Of a DNA stretch of 64,000 nucleotides, positions 56,088 to 64,000 are shown piece by piece (position 1 is the first letter of the stretch; every line of letters begins with the position of its first letter). Origin of the DNA: Gammaproteobacteria bacterium (lineage in GTDB: Bacteria > Pseudomonadota > Gammaproteobacteria > Eutrophobiales > Eutrophobiaceae). The position numbers and the translations under genes are program-made. The stretch is taken from positions 1-64,000 of the forward strand of contig JACPSH010000025.1 of assembly GCA_016193395.1 (NCBI GenBank), read 5' to 3'. The notes below the pieces were generated by a model. It worked only from the letters and a program-made list of their open reading frames with translations. It had not been told where the DNA came from and made no database searches.

Positions 56088-56642
56088 CTATATCATTCCG
56101 GTTTCCAGGCGCGCGGCCTCGGACATCATTTCCTGGTTCCACGGGGGATCGAAGGTGAGCTCAACGCACACGTCGCTCACATTCGGAACCTGCGCCAGCT
56201 TCGCGCGCACGTCCTGCGCGAGGTATTCGCCCATGCCGCATCCCGGCGCGGTGAGCGTCATCACGACGTCGACGCGGTTGTTGCCGTTTTCGATCGGCGT
56301 GACCTTGCATTCGTAGACCAGGCCGAGATCGACGATGTTGATCGGGATTTCCGGGTCGTAACAGGTGCGCATCTGGTCCCAGAGCAGCGATTCGTCGACG
56401 GTCCCGTTCGGGGGCACGGTTTCGGCGATGGCCGGGCCGGTCCCCCGGACCTCGAATCCCAGGGCATCGGCGTCGCACGCCGCCAGCTGCACCAGGTTGC
56501 CGTTCACGTTCACCGTGTAATTGCCGCCCAGCGCCTGCGTGATCACGACCGGCGTGCCCTTGCGGAGCGTGATGGGCGTGCCGGCCGGGATCAGGATCGC
56601 GTCGCAGTCGCGCGCAATGGAAACGGGCGGGTTGGACTGCAT
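56088..56642 (-). CDS. sufT: Fe-S assembly factor SufT (MIP18/DUF59 family)
   Basis: A 184-residue protein with the MIP18-like core (LLWDQMRTCYDPEIPINIVDLGLVYECKV ... MTLTAPGCGMGEYLAQDVRAKLAQVPNV) after an N-terminal extension typical of SufT. It helps maturation of Fe-S proteins. I use ATG 56642 (MQSNPPVSIARDCD), two bases after sufU. Last gene of the suf operon. Confidence 0.92.
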   Translation of the reverse strand: MQSNPPVSIARDCDAILIPAGTPITLRKGTPVVITQALGGNYTVNVNGNLVQLAACDADALGFEVRGTGPAIAETVPPNGTVDESLLWDQMRTCYDPEIPINIVDLGLVYECKVTPIENGNNRVDVVMTLTAPGCGMGEYLAQDVRAKLAQVPNVSDVCVELTFDPPWNQEMMSEAARLETGMI

Positions 56643-56644
56643 CG

Positions 56645-57094
56645 CTACTCCGTGGATACTGGCGCCGCGCCGCCGTGGAGGAGGGAATGCAGCGTGTGCC
56701 AGCACAGGGTGGCGCACTTGACGCGCGCGGGGTAATCGCGCACCCCGGCGAGCGCCGCGAGTTTACCAAGTGCCGCACCGCGTCCGCCGCCGTCCCTCGC
56801 GGTCACCATCTCGTGAAAGGATTCGAAAGTCTTCCTGGCTTCGCCCAGGGTTTTGCCCTTCATCGCCTCGGTCATGAGGGAAGCGGACGCGACGGAAATG
56901 GCGCAACCCGTGCCATCGAAGCGGATATCCTCTATGCGATCCCCGGCCACCTTGACGTAGAGCGTCAACCGGTCGCCGCACAGCGGGTTGAATCCTTCGA
57001 GCTTGCGATCCGCATCCGGGAGAGCCCCGAAGTTCCGGGGCCGGCGGTTGTGGTCGACGATGACTTCCTGGTAGAGATCCTTGAGATCGAACAT
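56645..57094 (-). CDS. sufU: SufU-type sulfur-transfer/scaffold protein
   Basis: A 149-residue IscU-fold protein with Cys39 (NPLCGDR), Cys64 (GTGCAIS) and Cys127 (RVKCATLCW). The insertion between the second and third cysteines and the absence of the IscU histidine pattern mark the SufU subtype, which in Firmicutes accepts sulfur from SufS using zinc. Start ATG 57094 overlaps the sufS TGA by one base. Confidence 0.9.
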   Translation of the reverse strand: MFDLKDLYQEVIVDHNRRPRNFGALPDADRKLEGFNPLCGDRLTLYVKVAGDRIEDIRFDGTGCAISVASASLMTEAMKGKTLGEARKTFESFHEMVTARDGGGRGAALGKLAALAGVRDYPARVKCATLCWHTLHSLLHGGAAPVSTE

Positions 57095-58353
57095 CAAGAG
57101 AAGACCTTCTTTACGGCTTCCACGCCGCGTATGAGCCGGTCGACCTCGACCGGCGTGTTGTAGGCCGCGAACGATGCGCGGGCGGTGGCGGGGACCCCAA
57201 AGCGCTCCATCACGGGCATGGCGCAGTGATGCCCGGAGCGGATGGCGATCCCCTGGTGATCGAGGATGGTTCCGATGTCGTGCGGATGGATTCCCTCCAG
57301 GACGAAGGACAGGATGGCGCCTTTGTGCGCGGCGGTCCCGATCAGCCTCAGGCCCTTGATCGCGCGTGCCGCCTCGGTCGCGTAAGCCAGCAGCTCCTGT
57401 TCGTACGCTGCGATTTCGTCCAGGCCCAGGCGCTCGACATAATCGATCGCGGCGCCAAGCCCGATCCCTCCTGCAATGTGGGGTGTGCCAGCCTCGAACT
57501 TGTAGGGCAGGTCGTTGTACTCGGTACGCTCGAAGGTTACGACCTTGATCATGTCGCCGCCGCCCTGATAGGGCGGCATCTCCTCGAGCAGCGCCTCCCG
57601 GCCATAGAGCACGCCGATGCCGGTCGGCCCGTAGAGTTTGTGGCCCGAAAAGGCGTAGAAATCGCAGCCGAGGGCTTGCACGTCGACGCGCGTATGGGCG
57701 GCGGCCTGCGCGCCGTCAATGAGCGTGCGCGCGCCGCGCTGTCGGGCCAGCTCGATGATGCGATCCAGAGGATTGATGGTTCCGAGTGCGTTCGAGATGT
57801 GGCCGACCGCGACCAGTCGCGTCCTTTCGCCGAGCATCCTTTCGTATTCCTCAATGATCAGCTCGCCCGCGTCGTTGATCGGAATGACGCGGAGCCTGGC
57901 GCCGGTCTGCCCGCACAATATCTGCCAGGGCACGATGTTCGAATGGTGCTCCATGGCCGAGATGAGAATCTCGTCGCCCGCCTGCAGCCGGCTGCGGCCC
58001 CAGCTCTGCGCCACCAGGTTGATGGCCTCGGTGGTGCCGCGCACGAAAACGATTTCCTGGGCGCTGGTCGCGTTGATGAACTGCGCGGCGCGGGACCGCG
58101 CGCGCTCGTAGGCTTCGGTCGCCCTCATGCTGAGGGTATGCACTCCGCGATGGATGTTGGCGTTGTATTCCCGGTAATAACGTTCGATCTCCTCGATAAC
58201 CTGCCTAGGCTTCTGGGTGGTCGCGGCATTATCCAGATAGGCCAGCGGCATGCCGTGCACCTGTTGGGCCAGGAGGGGAAAATCCGCACGGACGCGTTCG
58301 GCGTCCAGCCCGGGGCGCGGCCGGGTGCGGTGGATGCTCCGCTCGGCGCTCAT
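57094..58353 (-). CDS. sufS: Cysteine desulfurase SufS
   Basis: A 419-residue PLP-dependent group II desulfurase that supplies persulfide sulfur. PLP lysine is in FSGHKLYGPTGIGVLYG, active cysteine in RSGHHCAMPVM, and AYLDNAATTQKP is at the N-terminus. Start ATG 58353 overlaps the sufD stop (ATGA); the track frame is longer. Confidence 0.96.
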   Translation of the reverse strand: MSAERSIHRTRPRPGLDAERVRADFPLLAQQVHGMPLAYLDNAATTQKPRQVIEEIERYYREYNANIHRGVHTLSMRATEAYERARSRAAQFINATSAQEIVFVRGTTEAINLVAQSWGRSRLQAGDEILISAMEHHSNIVPWQILCGQTGARLRVIPINDAGELIIEEYERMLGERTRLVAVGHISNALGTINPLDRIIELARQRGARTLIDGAQAAAHTRVDVQALGCDFYAFSGHKLYGPTGIGVLYGREALLEEMPPYQGGGDMIKVVTFERTEYNDLPYKFEAGTPHIAGGIGLGAAIDYVERLGLDEIAAYEQELLAYATEAARAIKGLRLIGTAAHKGAILSFVLEGIHPHDIGTILDHQGIAIRSGHHCAMPVMERFGVPATARASFAAYNTPVEVDRLIRGVEAVKKVFS

Positions 58354-59672
58354 TGCATGAACTCCCCGATCACGGCCGCGCCAGGAAGCGTCCGGGCGAC
58401 GCTGTGCTCGAGCCGATCGCGCACCATCCGGCACGGCATGGGACGGATGATCTCGTCGGCGAAGGCGAAGGTCAGGAGGTTGCGCGCCGTCGCTTCAGGG
58501 ATGGCGCGGGTGCGCAGGTAGAAAAGCATGTCCTCGTCAAGCCGGCCGACAGTCGCGCCATGGCCGCACTTGACGTCGTCGGCGTAGATCTCGAGTTCGG
58601 GCTTGGTATCGACTTCCGCGTTACTGGAGAGGAGCAGGTTGGCGTTCGACTGCTGCGCGTCGGTTTTCTGCGCGTTCTTGTGCACGACCACTTTGCCGTT
58701 GAACACCGCCCGCGCCCGGCCGTCCAGGATGCCACGGTAATTTTCAACGCTGCGGGTCTGCGGTTGCTCATGGTCGATGCGCGTGTGGTTATCCACGTGT
58801 TGCCGGTCGACGGCGATGTACAGGCCGTCCAGGCGTGCGTCCGCGCCCCCGGCGGCAAGCCGCACATCTACGTCATTGCGCACGAGTAATCCGCCTAGAT
58901 CGATGGAAAAGGAGTGAAAACGGCTGGCGCGCTCCTGGCGCACGGCCAGGCTGCCGACGTGGAACGCGGCCAGGCTTTCCTGCTGCACGCGGTAATACTC
59001 CAGCGCCGCGCCCGGGCCGAGTTCGATCTCCGTGACGGTGTTCATGAAGTATTCGCTGCCGGCCACCCCGGTATAGGTCTCGATGAGTGTCGCCCGGGCA
59101 TTGGCGCCCACCGTGACGAGATTGCGCGTGTAGACGGCCGCCGGCGCGTTCCCCGGCGCACAGTGGTGCAGCAGGTGGAGCGGTTTCTGAGAATCCGTTC
59201 CGGGGGCGATGTCGATCACGGCGCCGTCGGACATCAATGCCGTGTTCAACGCAACGAAGGCGCGGCCGTCGTCGGCGGCGTGCCGGCCAAGTTGCTCTGT
59301 CACGCGTGCCGGCTCCGTTCCCGCCGCTTCCGCCAGGGACCGGATGCGCGCCCCGGATGGCGCGGGGAGCGCTTCGTTACCCGCGGACAGCCGGCCGTTC
59401 ACGAACACGATTTCGTGGCAGTCCTCCGATCCGTAGCCGTGACCGGATGCGGCCGCGCTCGCCGCGGCAGCAGGGGCGAGGGATGCCGCGCGGAACCGGC
59501 GCCGCGTCAGCAGGCGGACGTCCGTGTATTTCCAGGATTCCTGGCGCGGGTTCGGCAGGCCGAGCTTGCGGTAGATCTCGATGGCGGCCCTGCGCTCCGG
59601 CGCGAGCCAGTCGAGGCGGCCGGGATCGCGCTCGAACTCTTCGAGAAATGCCTGTGCAGCGGGCTCCGTCAT
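58350..59672 (-). CDS. sufD: SufD subunit of the SufBCD scaffold
   Basis: A 440-residue beta-helix protein pairing with SufB. The C-terminal conserved region (DIYADDVKCGHGATVGRLDEDMLFYLRTRAIPE) has the functional Cys-Gly-His segment of SufD, and the N-terminus has SWKYTDVRLL. Overlaps sufC and sufS by four bases each. Confidence 0.94.
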   Translation of the reverse strand: MTEPAAQAFLEEFERDPGRLDWLAPERRAAIEIYRKLGLPNPRQESWKYTDVRLLTRRRFRAASLAPAAAASAAASGHGYGSEDCHEIVFVNGRLSAGNEALPAPSGARIRSLAEAAGTEPARVTEQLGRHAADDGRAFVALNTALMSDGAVIDIAPGTDSQKPLHLLHHCAPGNAPAAVYTRNLVTVGANARATLIETYTGVAGSEYFMNTVTEIELGPGAALEYYRVQQESLAAFHVGSLAVRQERASRFHSFSIDLGGLLVRNDVDVRLAAGGADARLDGLYIAVDRQHVDNHTRIDHEQPQTRSVENYRGILDGRARAVFNGKVVVHKNAQKTDAQQSNANLLLSSNAEVDTKPELEIYADDVKCGHGATVGRLDEDMLFYLRTRAIPEATARNLLTFAFADEIIRPMPCRMVRDRLEHSVARTLPGAAVIGEFMQ

Positions 59673-60421
59673 GCGGCGGCGGCCTCCTTCACCCAGTCGT
59701 AACCCCGCTTTTCCAGCTCGAGGGCCAGGTCCGGGCCGCCCGAGCGGAGGATCCGCCCGCCGCTCAACACGTGCACCCGGTCGGGGACGATGTAATTCAG
59801 CAGGCGCTGGTAGTGCGTAACCACCACGATGGCCCGCTCGCCGCTGCGCAGGCTGTTCACGCCTTCGGCGACAATGCGCAGGGCATCGATATCCAGCCCT
59901 GAATCCGTCTCATCCAGCAGCGCGAGGCTCGGTTCGAGCACCGCCATCTGGAAAATTTCGTTGCGTTTCTTCTCCCCGCCGGAAAAACCCTCGTTCACCG
60001 ACCGGCTCATGAGGTCTTCGCTCATTTTCAACGTCTGCATTCTCCCGCGGACCAGCGCGAGAAAATCGACGGCATCCAGTTCCTCCAGCCCGCGGTAGCG
60101 GCGGATCGCGTTGAGGGCGGCCTTAAGGAGGTAGACGTTGTTCACGCCGGGGATCTCGACCGGGTACTGGAACGCCAGGAAAACGCCCTCGCAGGCGCGG
60201 ACTTCCGGCGGAAGTTCGAGCAGGTTCCGGCCGCGGTAAAGGATTGCTCCCCGGGTGACGGTGTATCCGTCGCGGCCGGCCAGCACATTGGCGAGCGTAC
60301 TCTTGCCCGAGCCGTTCGGTCCCATGATGGCATGCACTTCGCCGGCGCGGACCTCGAGGTTGATGCCCTTGAGGATCTCCCGGCCTTCCACGGAGACGTG
60401 CAGGTTTTTGATACTGAGCAT
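59669..60421 (-). CDS. sufC: SufC ATPase of the SufBCD scaffold
   Basis: A 250-residue ABC-type ATPase: Walker A GPNGSGKSTL, Q-loop FLAFQYPVEIPG, signature FSGGEKKRNEIFQMA, Walker B LALLDETDSGLDIDAL and VVTHYQRLL. It energises Fe-S assembly in the cytosol. A heptamer repeat lies between it and sufB (110 bases), the only sizeable gap inside the operon. Confidence 0.96.
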   Translation of the reverse strand: MLSIKNLHVSVEGREILKGINLEVRAGEVHAIMGPNGSGKSTLANVLAGRDGYTVTRGAILYRGRNLLELPPEVRACEGVFLAFQYPVEIPGVNNVYLLKAALNAIRRYRGLEELDAVDFLALVRGRMQTLKMSEDLMSRSVNEGFSGGEKKRNEIFQMAVLEPSLALLDETDSGLDIDALRIVAEGVNSLRSGERAIVVVTHYQRLLNYIVPDRVHVLSGGRILRSGGPDLALELEKRGYDWVKEAAAA

Positions 60422-60447
60422 TCCTCGTCACCTTGTGGTAAACGTGT

Positions 60448-60510
60448 CCTGAGTCCCGAGTCCGGAGCCCCGGTTCGATGGGGACTCGGGGCTCGGGATA
60501 CGGGGCTCGC
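60448..60510. repeat. Heptamer repeat, class CTCGGGR, inverted arms (sufB/sufC)
   Basis: GAGTCCC-GAGTCCG-GAGCCCC on one side and GGGACTC-GGGGCTC-GGGATAC-GGGGCTC on the other form a hairpin inside the suf operon. Confidence 0.85.
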
Positions 60511-60531
60511 AATATTCACTCGCCATGCCAA

Positions 60532-61980
60532 TCATCCGACTGCCCCCTCCAGCGTCACCGAGAGCAGCTTCTGGGCCTCCACGGCGAACTCCATCGGCAA
60601 TTTACGGAACACGTCCTTGCAGAAGCCGTTGACGATCATGTTCAGCGCGTCCTCCTCGCTGATCCCGCGCTGGCGGCAGTAGAACAACTGGTCCTCGCTG
60701 ACCTTCGAGGTGGTCGCTTCGTGCTCCACCCTGGCGCTGGCGTTCTTCGCCTCGATATAGGGGAAGGTGTGGGCGCCGCAGCAGTCGCCGATCAGCAGCG
60801 AATCGCACTGCGTGTAATTGCGCGCCTGGTCGGCGCCCGGCGCGATCTTCACGAGGCCGCGGTACGAATTCTGGCCGCGGCCAGCGGAGATGGCCTTGGA
60901 CAAGATCGTGCTGCGCGTGTTGCGCGCCAGGTGGATCATCTTGGTCCCGGTGTCCGCCTGCTGGCAGTGGTTGGTGACCGCAACCGAATAAAATTCGCCA
61001 ACCGAGTTCTCGCCACGTAGCAGACAGCTCGGGTATTTCCATGTGATGGCCGAGCCGGTCTCTACCTGGGTCCAGGAGATTTTCGAATTGGCGCCGCGGC
61101 AGTCACCACGCTTGGTGACGAAATTGTAGACGCCGCCGATGCCGTTCTCGTCGCCCGGGTACCAGTTCTGCACGGTCGAATACTTGATCTGCGCGTTATC
61201 GAGCGCGATCAGCTCCACCACGGCGGCATGCAGCTGGTTCTCGTCGCGCATCGGCGCGGTGCAGCCTTCGAGGTAGCTGACGTAGCTGCCCTCGTCCGCG
61301 ATGATCAGCGTGCGCTCGAACTGGCCCGTCTTTGCCGCATTGATGCGGAAATAGGTGGACAGCTCCATCGGGCAGCGCGTGTGCTTCGGGATGTAGCAGA
61401 AGGAGCCATCGGTAAACACCGCCGAGTTGAGCGCGGCATAGAAATTGTCCGCGGCGGGCACGACCGAGCCCAGGTACTCGCGCACGAGGTCCGGGTGCTT
61501 TTGCACGGCTTCGGAGAAGGAGCAGAAGATGACGCCGGCCTCCGCGAGCTTCTCCTTGAAGGTGGTCGCTACGGAAACACTGTCGAACACCGCATCCACC
61601 GCTACGCCGGCGAGCAGCTTCTGCTCGTGCAGCGGGATGCCGAGCTTCTCGTAGGTTTCGAGCAGTTTCGGGTCCACCTCATCGAGGCTTTTCGGGGCCT
61701 CCCGGTTCGATCGCGGCGCGGAGTAGTACGAAATGGCCTGGTAATCGATGGGTTCGTATTTGACGTGCGACCAGCGCGGTTCGTACATCTTGAGCCAGTG
61801 GCGGTAGGCCTTCAGCCGCCAGGCCAGCAGCCATCCGGGCTCGGCCTTTTTCCTGGATATGAGGCGGATGACGTCCTCGTTCAGGCCCGGCGCCACGGTA
61901 TCGCTGTCGATGTCCGTGACAAAGCCGTGCTCGTAGTCCTTGCGGACCAGGTCCTCCACTTCGTGCGAACGGCTGGACAT
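60532..61980 (-). CDS. sufB: SufB subunit of the SufBCD scaffold
   Basis: A 482-residue beta-helix scaffold subunit. Family landmarks: [17 protein letters not shown]-like segment (seen as [18 protein letters not shown]), the conserved Cys/Glu region [26 protein letters not shown], and [19 protein letters not shown] near the C-terminus. Start ATG 61980 ([20 protein letters not shown]); the track frame is longer. Follows sufA after 19 bases. Confidence 0.96.
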   Translation of the reverse strand: MSSRSHEVEDLVRKDYEHGFVTDIDSDTVAPGLNEDVIRLISRKKAEPGWLLAWRLKAYRHWLKMYEPRWSHVKYEPIDYQAISYYSAPRSNREAPKSLDEVDPKLLETYEKLGIPLHEQKLLAGVAVDAVFDSVSVATTFKEKLAEAGVIFCSFSEAVQKHPDLVREYLGSVVPAADNFYAALNSAVFTDGSFCYIPKHTRCPMELSTYFRINAAKTGQFERTLIIADEGSYVSYLEGCTAPMRDENQLHAAVVELIALDNAQIKYSTVQNWYPGDENGIGGVYNFVTKRGDCRGANSKISWTQVETGSAITWKYPSCLLRGENSVGEFYSVAVTNHCQQADTGTKMIHLARNTRSTILSKAISAGRGQNSYRGLVKIAPGADQARNYTQCDSLLIGDCCGAHTFPYIEAKNASARVEHEATTSKVSEDQLFYCRQRGISEEDALNMIVNGFCKDVFRKLPMEFAVEAQKLLSVTLEGAVG

Positions 61981-61999
61981 GAGAATGCTGCGGCGTCGC

Positions 62000-62347
62000 T
62001 CAGCGCGCGGCGTCCCCGGCAACGCTGAAACTTTCCCCGCAGCCGCAGGTTTCCTGCACATTCGGATTGTTGAAGCGGAAGCCGGAATTCAGGCCCTCGC
62101 GGACATAATCGAGCTCGGTGCCCGCGAGGTATTGCAGGCTATGCGCGTCCACGACCACCTGTACGCCGTTGGATTCGAAAGTCTGATCGCCCGCGTTCAC
62201 CTTCTCGGCGGCCTCGACGACGTATTGATAGCCGGAACAGCCCGTCGGTTTGACGCCGAGCCGCAGGCCCTGCGCGCCGTGCTTCGCCAGGTGATTCTTC
62301 ACGTGCGCCGCGGCGCGTTCGGTCAGAGCAATGCCGGTTTGAGACAT
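62000..62347 (-). CDS. sufA: A-type Fe-S carrier (SufA/ErpA-like)
   Basis: A 115-residue A-type carrier with Cys37, Cys101 and Cys103 (PTGCSGY and ETCGCGESF). It receives clusters from SufBCD and passes them to apo-proteins. Sits between iscR and sufB (9 and 19 bases away). SufA, IscA and ErpA are hard to separate by sequence; context favours SufA. Confidence 0.9.
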   Translation of the reverse strand: MSQTGIALTERAAAHVKNHLAKHGAQGLRLGVKPTGCSGYQYVVEAAEKVNAGDQTFESNGVQVVVDAHSLQYLAGTELDYVREGLNSGFRFNNPNVQETCGCGESFSVAGDAAR

Positions 62348-62356
62348 GGCCTCGTC

Positions 62357-62815
62357 CTACTGGAGATGCAGGTTGACGCGCACGGCGTCCTGCCGCTGCG
62401 AAACCTGGCGCACCATGCGCTGCTGGATCATGTCGGCGAGCGAGATCCCCGACAGGAAACTCGTAATGTGCAGGCTCAGGTCTTCCCACAGGTCATGCGT
62501 CAGGCAGCGCTCGTCGCCTTGGCAGTTCTTGAGCCCGCGGCAGCGGGTCGCGTCCACCGATTCGTCGACGGCGCCAATCACGTCGGCGATTGAGATCTCC
62601 GAGGCGTCGCGCCCGAGCAGGTACCCGCCGCCGGGCCCACGCGCGCTGGCGACCAGGCCGAATTTGCGCAACCTCGAGAATAACTGCTCGAGATAGGACA
62701 GCGAAATGGCCTGGCGCGAGGAAATCTCCGCCAGATTGACGGGGCCCTGTTCGCGGTGCAGGGCGAGATCAAGGATGGCCGTCACCGCGTAGCGGCCCTT
62801 GGTGGTCAGTTTCAT
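62357..62815 (-). CDS. iscR: Rrf2-family Fe-S regulator IscR
   Basis: A 152-residue regulator with a winged helix ([14 protein letters not shown] ... [27 protein letters not shown]) and the [2Fe-2S] ligands Cys92, Cys98, Cys104 and His107 in [19 protein letters not shown]. Holo-IscR represses type 1 sites in E. coli, and such a site lies upstream. Here it heads a SUF rather than an ISC operon. Confidence 0.95.
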   Translation of the reverse strand: MKLTTKGRYAVTAILDLALHREQGPVNLAEISSRQAISLSYLEQLFSRLRKFGLVASARGPGGGYLLGRDASEISIADVIGAVDESVDATRCRGLKNCQGDERCLTHDLWEDLSLHITSFLSGISLADMIQQRMVRQVSQRQDAVRVNLHLQ

Positions 62816-62868
62816 GTTGGCTGCTCCCCCGAACGGTCTGAAGCCGTTGGAAACCGGGTCAGCTTCAC

Positions 62869-62893
62869 ATAGCCGACTAATTCAGTCAAGTAT
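62869..62893 (-). promoter_or_regulatory. IscR type 1 binding site
   Basis: Read on the minus strand, ATACTTGACTGAATTAGTC followed by GGCTAT matches 23 of 25 positions of the E. coli type 1 consensus (ATAsTTGACTrAwwwAGTCAAsTAT). It lies about 55 bases upstream of iscR, so autoregulation by Fe-S status is expected. Confidence 0.85.
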
Positions 62894-62895
62894 TC

Positions 62896-62916
62896 TTCCT
62901 AGAAAAATACTAGGAA
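62896..62916. promoter_or_regulatory. Second palindrome upstream of iscR
   Basis: TTCCTAG, seven A/T-rich bases, CTAGGAA: perfect 7-bp arms right beside the IscR site, in the AT-rich promoter region. It matches no operator I know. Confidence 0.45.
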
Positions 62917-63002
62917 ATATAACACTTTGATTTATAAGTAAATAGTATAACGTAAGCGCATGCTCACATTATATCAAGGAGTCTGAGTGGACTATATGAT
63001 GA

Positions 63003-63713
63003 TCACCTCGGCTCCTCTTTCCGGGAGTCTTCTATTTTTTTCTCCAGCGCGGCGAGTTGCTGTTCCAGCGTATGCATGTGATCGAGCATGGTGTCGATCG
63101 CGTTCTGCACCGGGTCAGGCATGTCCTTTCGCTCCGCGTAGGCGTCGAAGCCGATCTTCTTCGCCATCGCTTCGCGCTGCGCCTCGCGGTCCTCGGCCTT
63201 GCGGCGCGTGACCACGTGCCCGGGCACGCCCACGACCGTCGCCCCGGCGGGCACGTCTTTGACCACCACGGCATTCGACCCGATGCGCGAGCCCTCGCCG
63301 AGGGTGATCGGGCCCAGTACCTTGGCGCCGGCCCCAATGATGACACCGCGCTCGAGCGTTGGGTGGCGCTTGCCTTTCTGCCAGGTGGTCCCGCCCAGGG
63401 TAACACCGTGATAGATCGAGCAGTCTTCAGCGATCTCGGTCGTCTCGCCGATCACGATGCCCATGCCGTGATCGATGAACAGGCGGCGCCCGATTTTCGC
63501 GCCAGGGTGGATCTCGACCCCAGTGAGAAAGCGCGCCAGATGCGAACCGAAGCGGGCCAGCAGGTTAAACCCCCCGTTCCAGAGCCGGTGGTTGATCCGG
63601 TGCGCGATGATGGCGTGCAGCCCGGGCGAGGCGAGCAGCGTTTCCAGCGTCGACCGCGCGGCCGGATCGCGCTCGAAGACGACCTGGATGTCCTCTTTCA
63701 ACCGTTCAAACAT
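63003..63713 (-). CDS. cysE: Serine O-acetyltransferase
   Basis: A 236-residue left-handed beta-helix acetyltransferase making O-acetylserine for cysteine synthesis. Motifs: [42 protein letters not shown] and [10 protein letters not shown]. The C-terminal coiled coil ([24 protein letters not shown]) is an extra often seen when cysE neighbours iscR. Start ATG 63713; 187 bases before iscR. Confidence 0.95.
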   Translation of the reverse strand: MFERLKEDIQVVFERDPAARSTLETLLASPGLHAIIAHRINHRLWNGGFNLLARFGSHLARFLTGVEIHPGAKIGRRLFIDHGMGIVIGETTEIAEDCSIYHGVTLGGTTWQKGKRHPTLERGVIIGAGAKVLGPITLGEGSRIGSNAVVVKDVPAGATVVGVPGHVVTRRKAEDREAQREAMAKKIGFDAYAERKDMPDPVQNAIDTMLDHMHTLEQQLAALEKKIEDSRKEEPR

Positions 63714-63729
63714 AGTCACGTTTCCGTCA

Positions 63730-64000
63730 TCAGCCCGCTGCGTCTTTTGCCGGAGGGCGCTTGAGGGTATCGATCTGCCGTTTCAGTTTGCCGATGATAT
63801 CCTGAAGTTCATCGTGGCGGCGCCGTTCCTTGTCGACCACGTCCGCGGGCGCCCGTTCCGTGAACTTCGAATTCGCCAGTTTGGCGCTCACGCGCGCGAA
63901 TTCCTGCTCATGGGCCTGCAGGTCGCGACTGAGTCGCTTGATCTGTTCCGCAGGATCCTCGGAAACATTGAGAAAAATGAAGATTGAGCCTGCAGAGCCC
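63730..64000 (-). CDS. valS: Valyl-tRNA synthetase, C-terminal end (N-terminus outside window)
   Basis: About 89 C-terminal residues in frame to the window edge. The segment [21 protein letters not shown] matches the C-terminal coiled-coil arm of ValRS, which binds the tRNA core; it ends RPPAKDAAG. The stop lies 16 bases before the cysE start, so the two may be co-transcribed. The frame is absent from the ORF track because it lacks a start codon. Confidence 0.88.
   Translation of the reverse strand, partial: GSAGSIFIFLNVSEDPAEQIKRLSRDLQAHEQEFARVSAKLANSKFTERAPADVVDKERRRHDELQDIIGKLKRQIDTLKRPPAKDAAG

Overview
The window is GC-rich chromosomal DNA from a bacterium that looks like a gammaproteobacterium. 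The evidence is gene content and order: lolB-ispE-tRNA-Gln-prs-rplY-pth-ychF; hemA-prfA-prmC; rlmN-pilF-rodZ ... hisS-yfgM-bamB-der; dapA-bamC; rpe-trpEGDC; and IscR and Fur sites of the kind known from Gammaproteobacteria. I cannot name the genus. I see no prophage, integrase, complete insertion sequence or CRISPR array. Nearly all genes are housekeeping; the unusual material is in the regulatory and intergenic DNA.

Layout. 1-1056: end of engB, then a gene-free stretch with a three-hairpin structure and four DnaA-box-like 9-mers around an AT-rich patch. 1057-5841 (minus): exported nuclease, rpmE, xthA, SH3 protein, prlC. 5999-10672 (plus): iron region with bacterioferritin, Bfd, and a Fur-box operon of a frameshifted porin, FMN-binding protein, PepSY membrane protein and LpxR-type lipid A deacylase. 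10666-15571 (minus): JAMM protease, moeB, a small unknown gene, prmC, prfA, hemA. 15792-24179 (plus): TPR lipoprotein, lolB, ispE, tRNA-Gln, prs, rplY, pth, ychF, class II aldolase, YajG-like lipoprotein. 24250-30351 (minus): SMP-30-like protein, unknown gene, trpC-D-G-E, rpe. 30535-35859 (plus): DUF3530, DUF4870, OPT transporter, CBM9-like protein, cyclase. 35919-37357: UrcA (minus) and a LysR regulator (plus). 37704-44837 (minus): ABC exporter with its TetR regulator, queG, PhoH-type ATPase, bcp. 44945-47638: gcvR (minus), then dapA and bamC (plus). 47711-55884 (minus): der-bamB-yfgM-hisS, rodZ-pilF-rlmN, ndk. 56088-64000 (minus): a complete SUF iron-sulfur operon headed by iscR, preceded by cysE and the end of valS.

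Three kinds of non-coding repeat stand out. First, about ten intergenic tracts are built of degenerate 7-bp units in three unrelated sequence classes (AAAGTNN, CACGARG, CTCGGGR). They are often arranged as inverted arms, and in at least four genes they supply the last codons and the stop. Second, four copies of an 80-91 bp hairpin family show compensatory base changes. Third, a 201-bp MITE-like element has 19-bp inverted ends and a 4-bp CTAA duplication. Repeats occupy positions where gph (rpe/trpE), ispG (rodZ/hisS) and a second ABC permease would be expected from related genomes.
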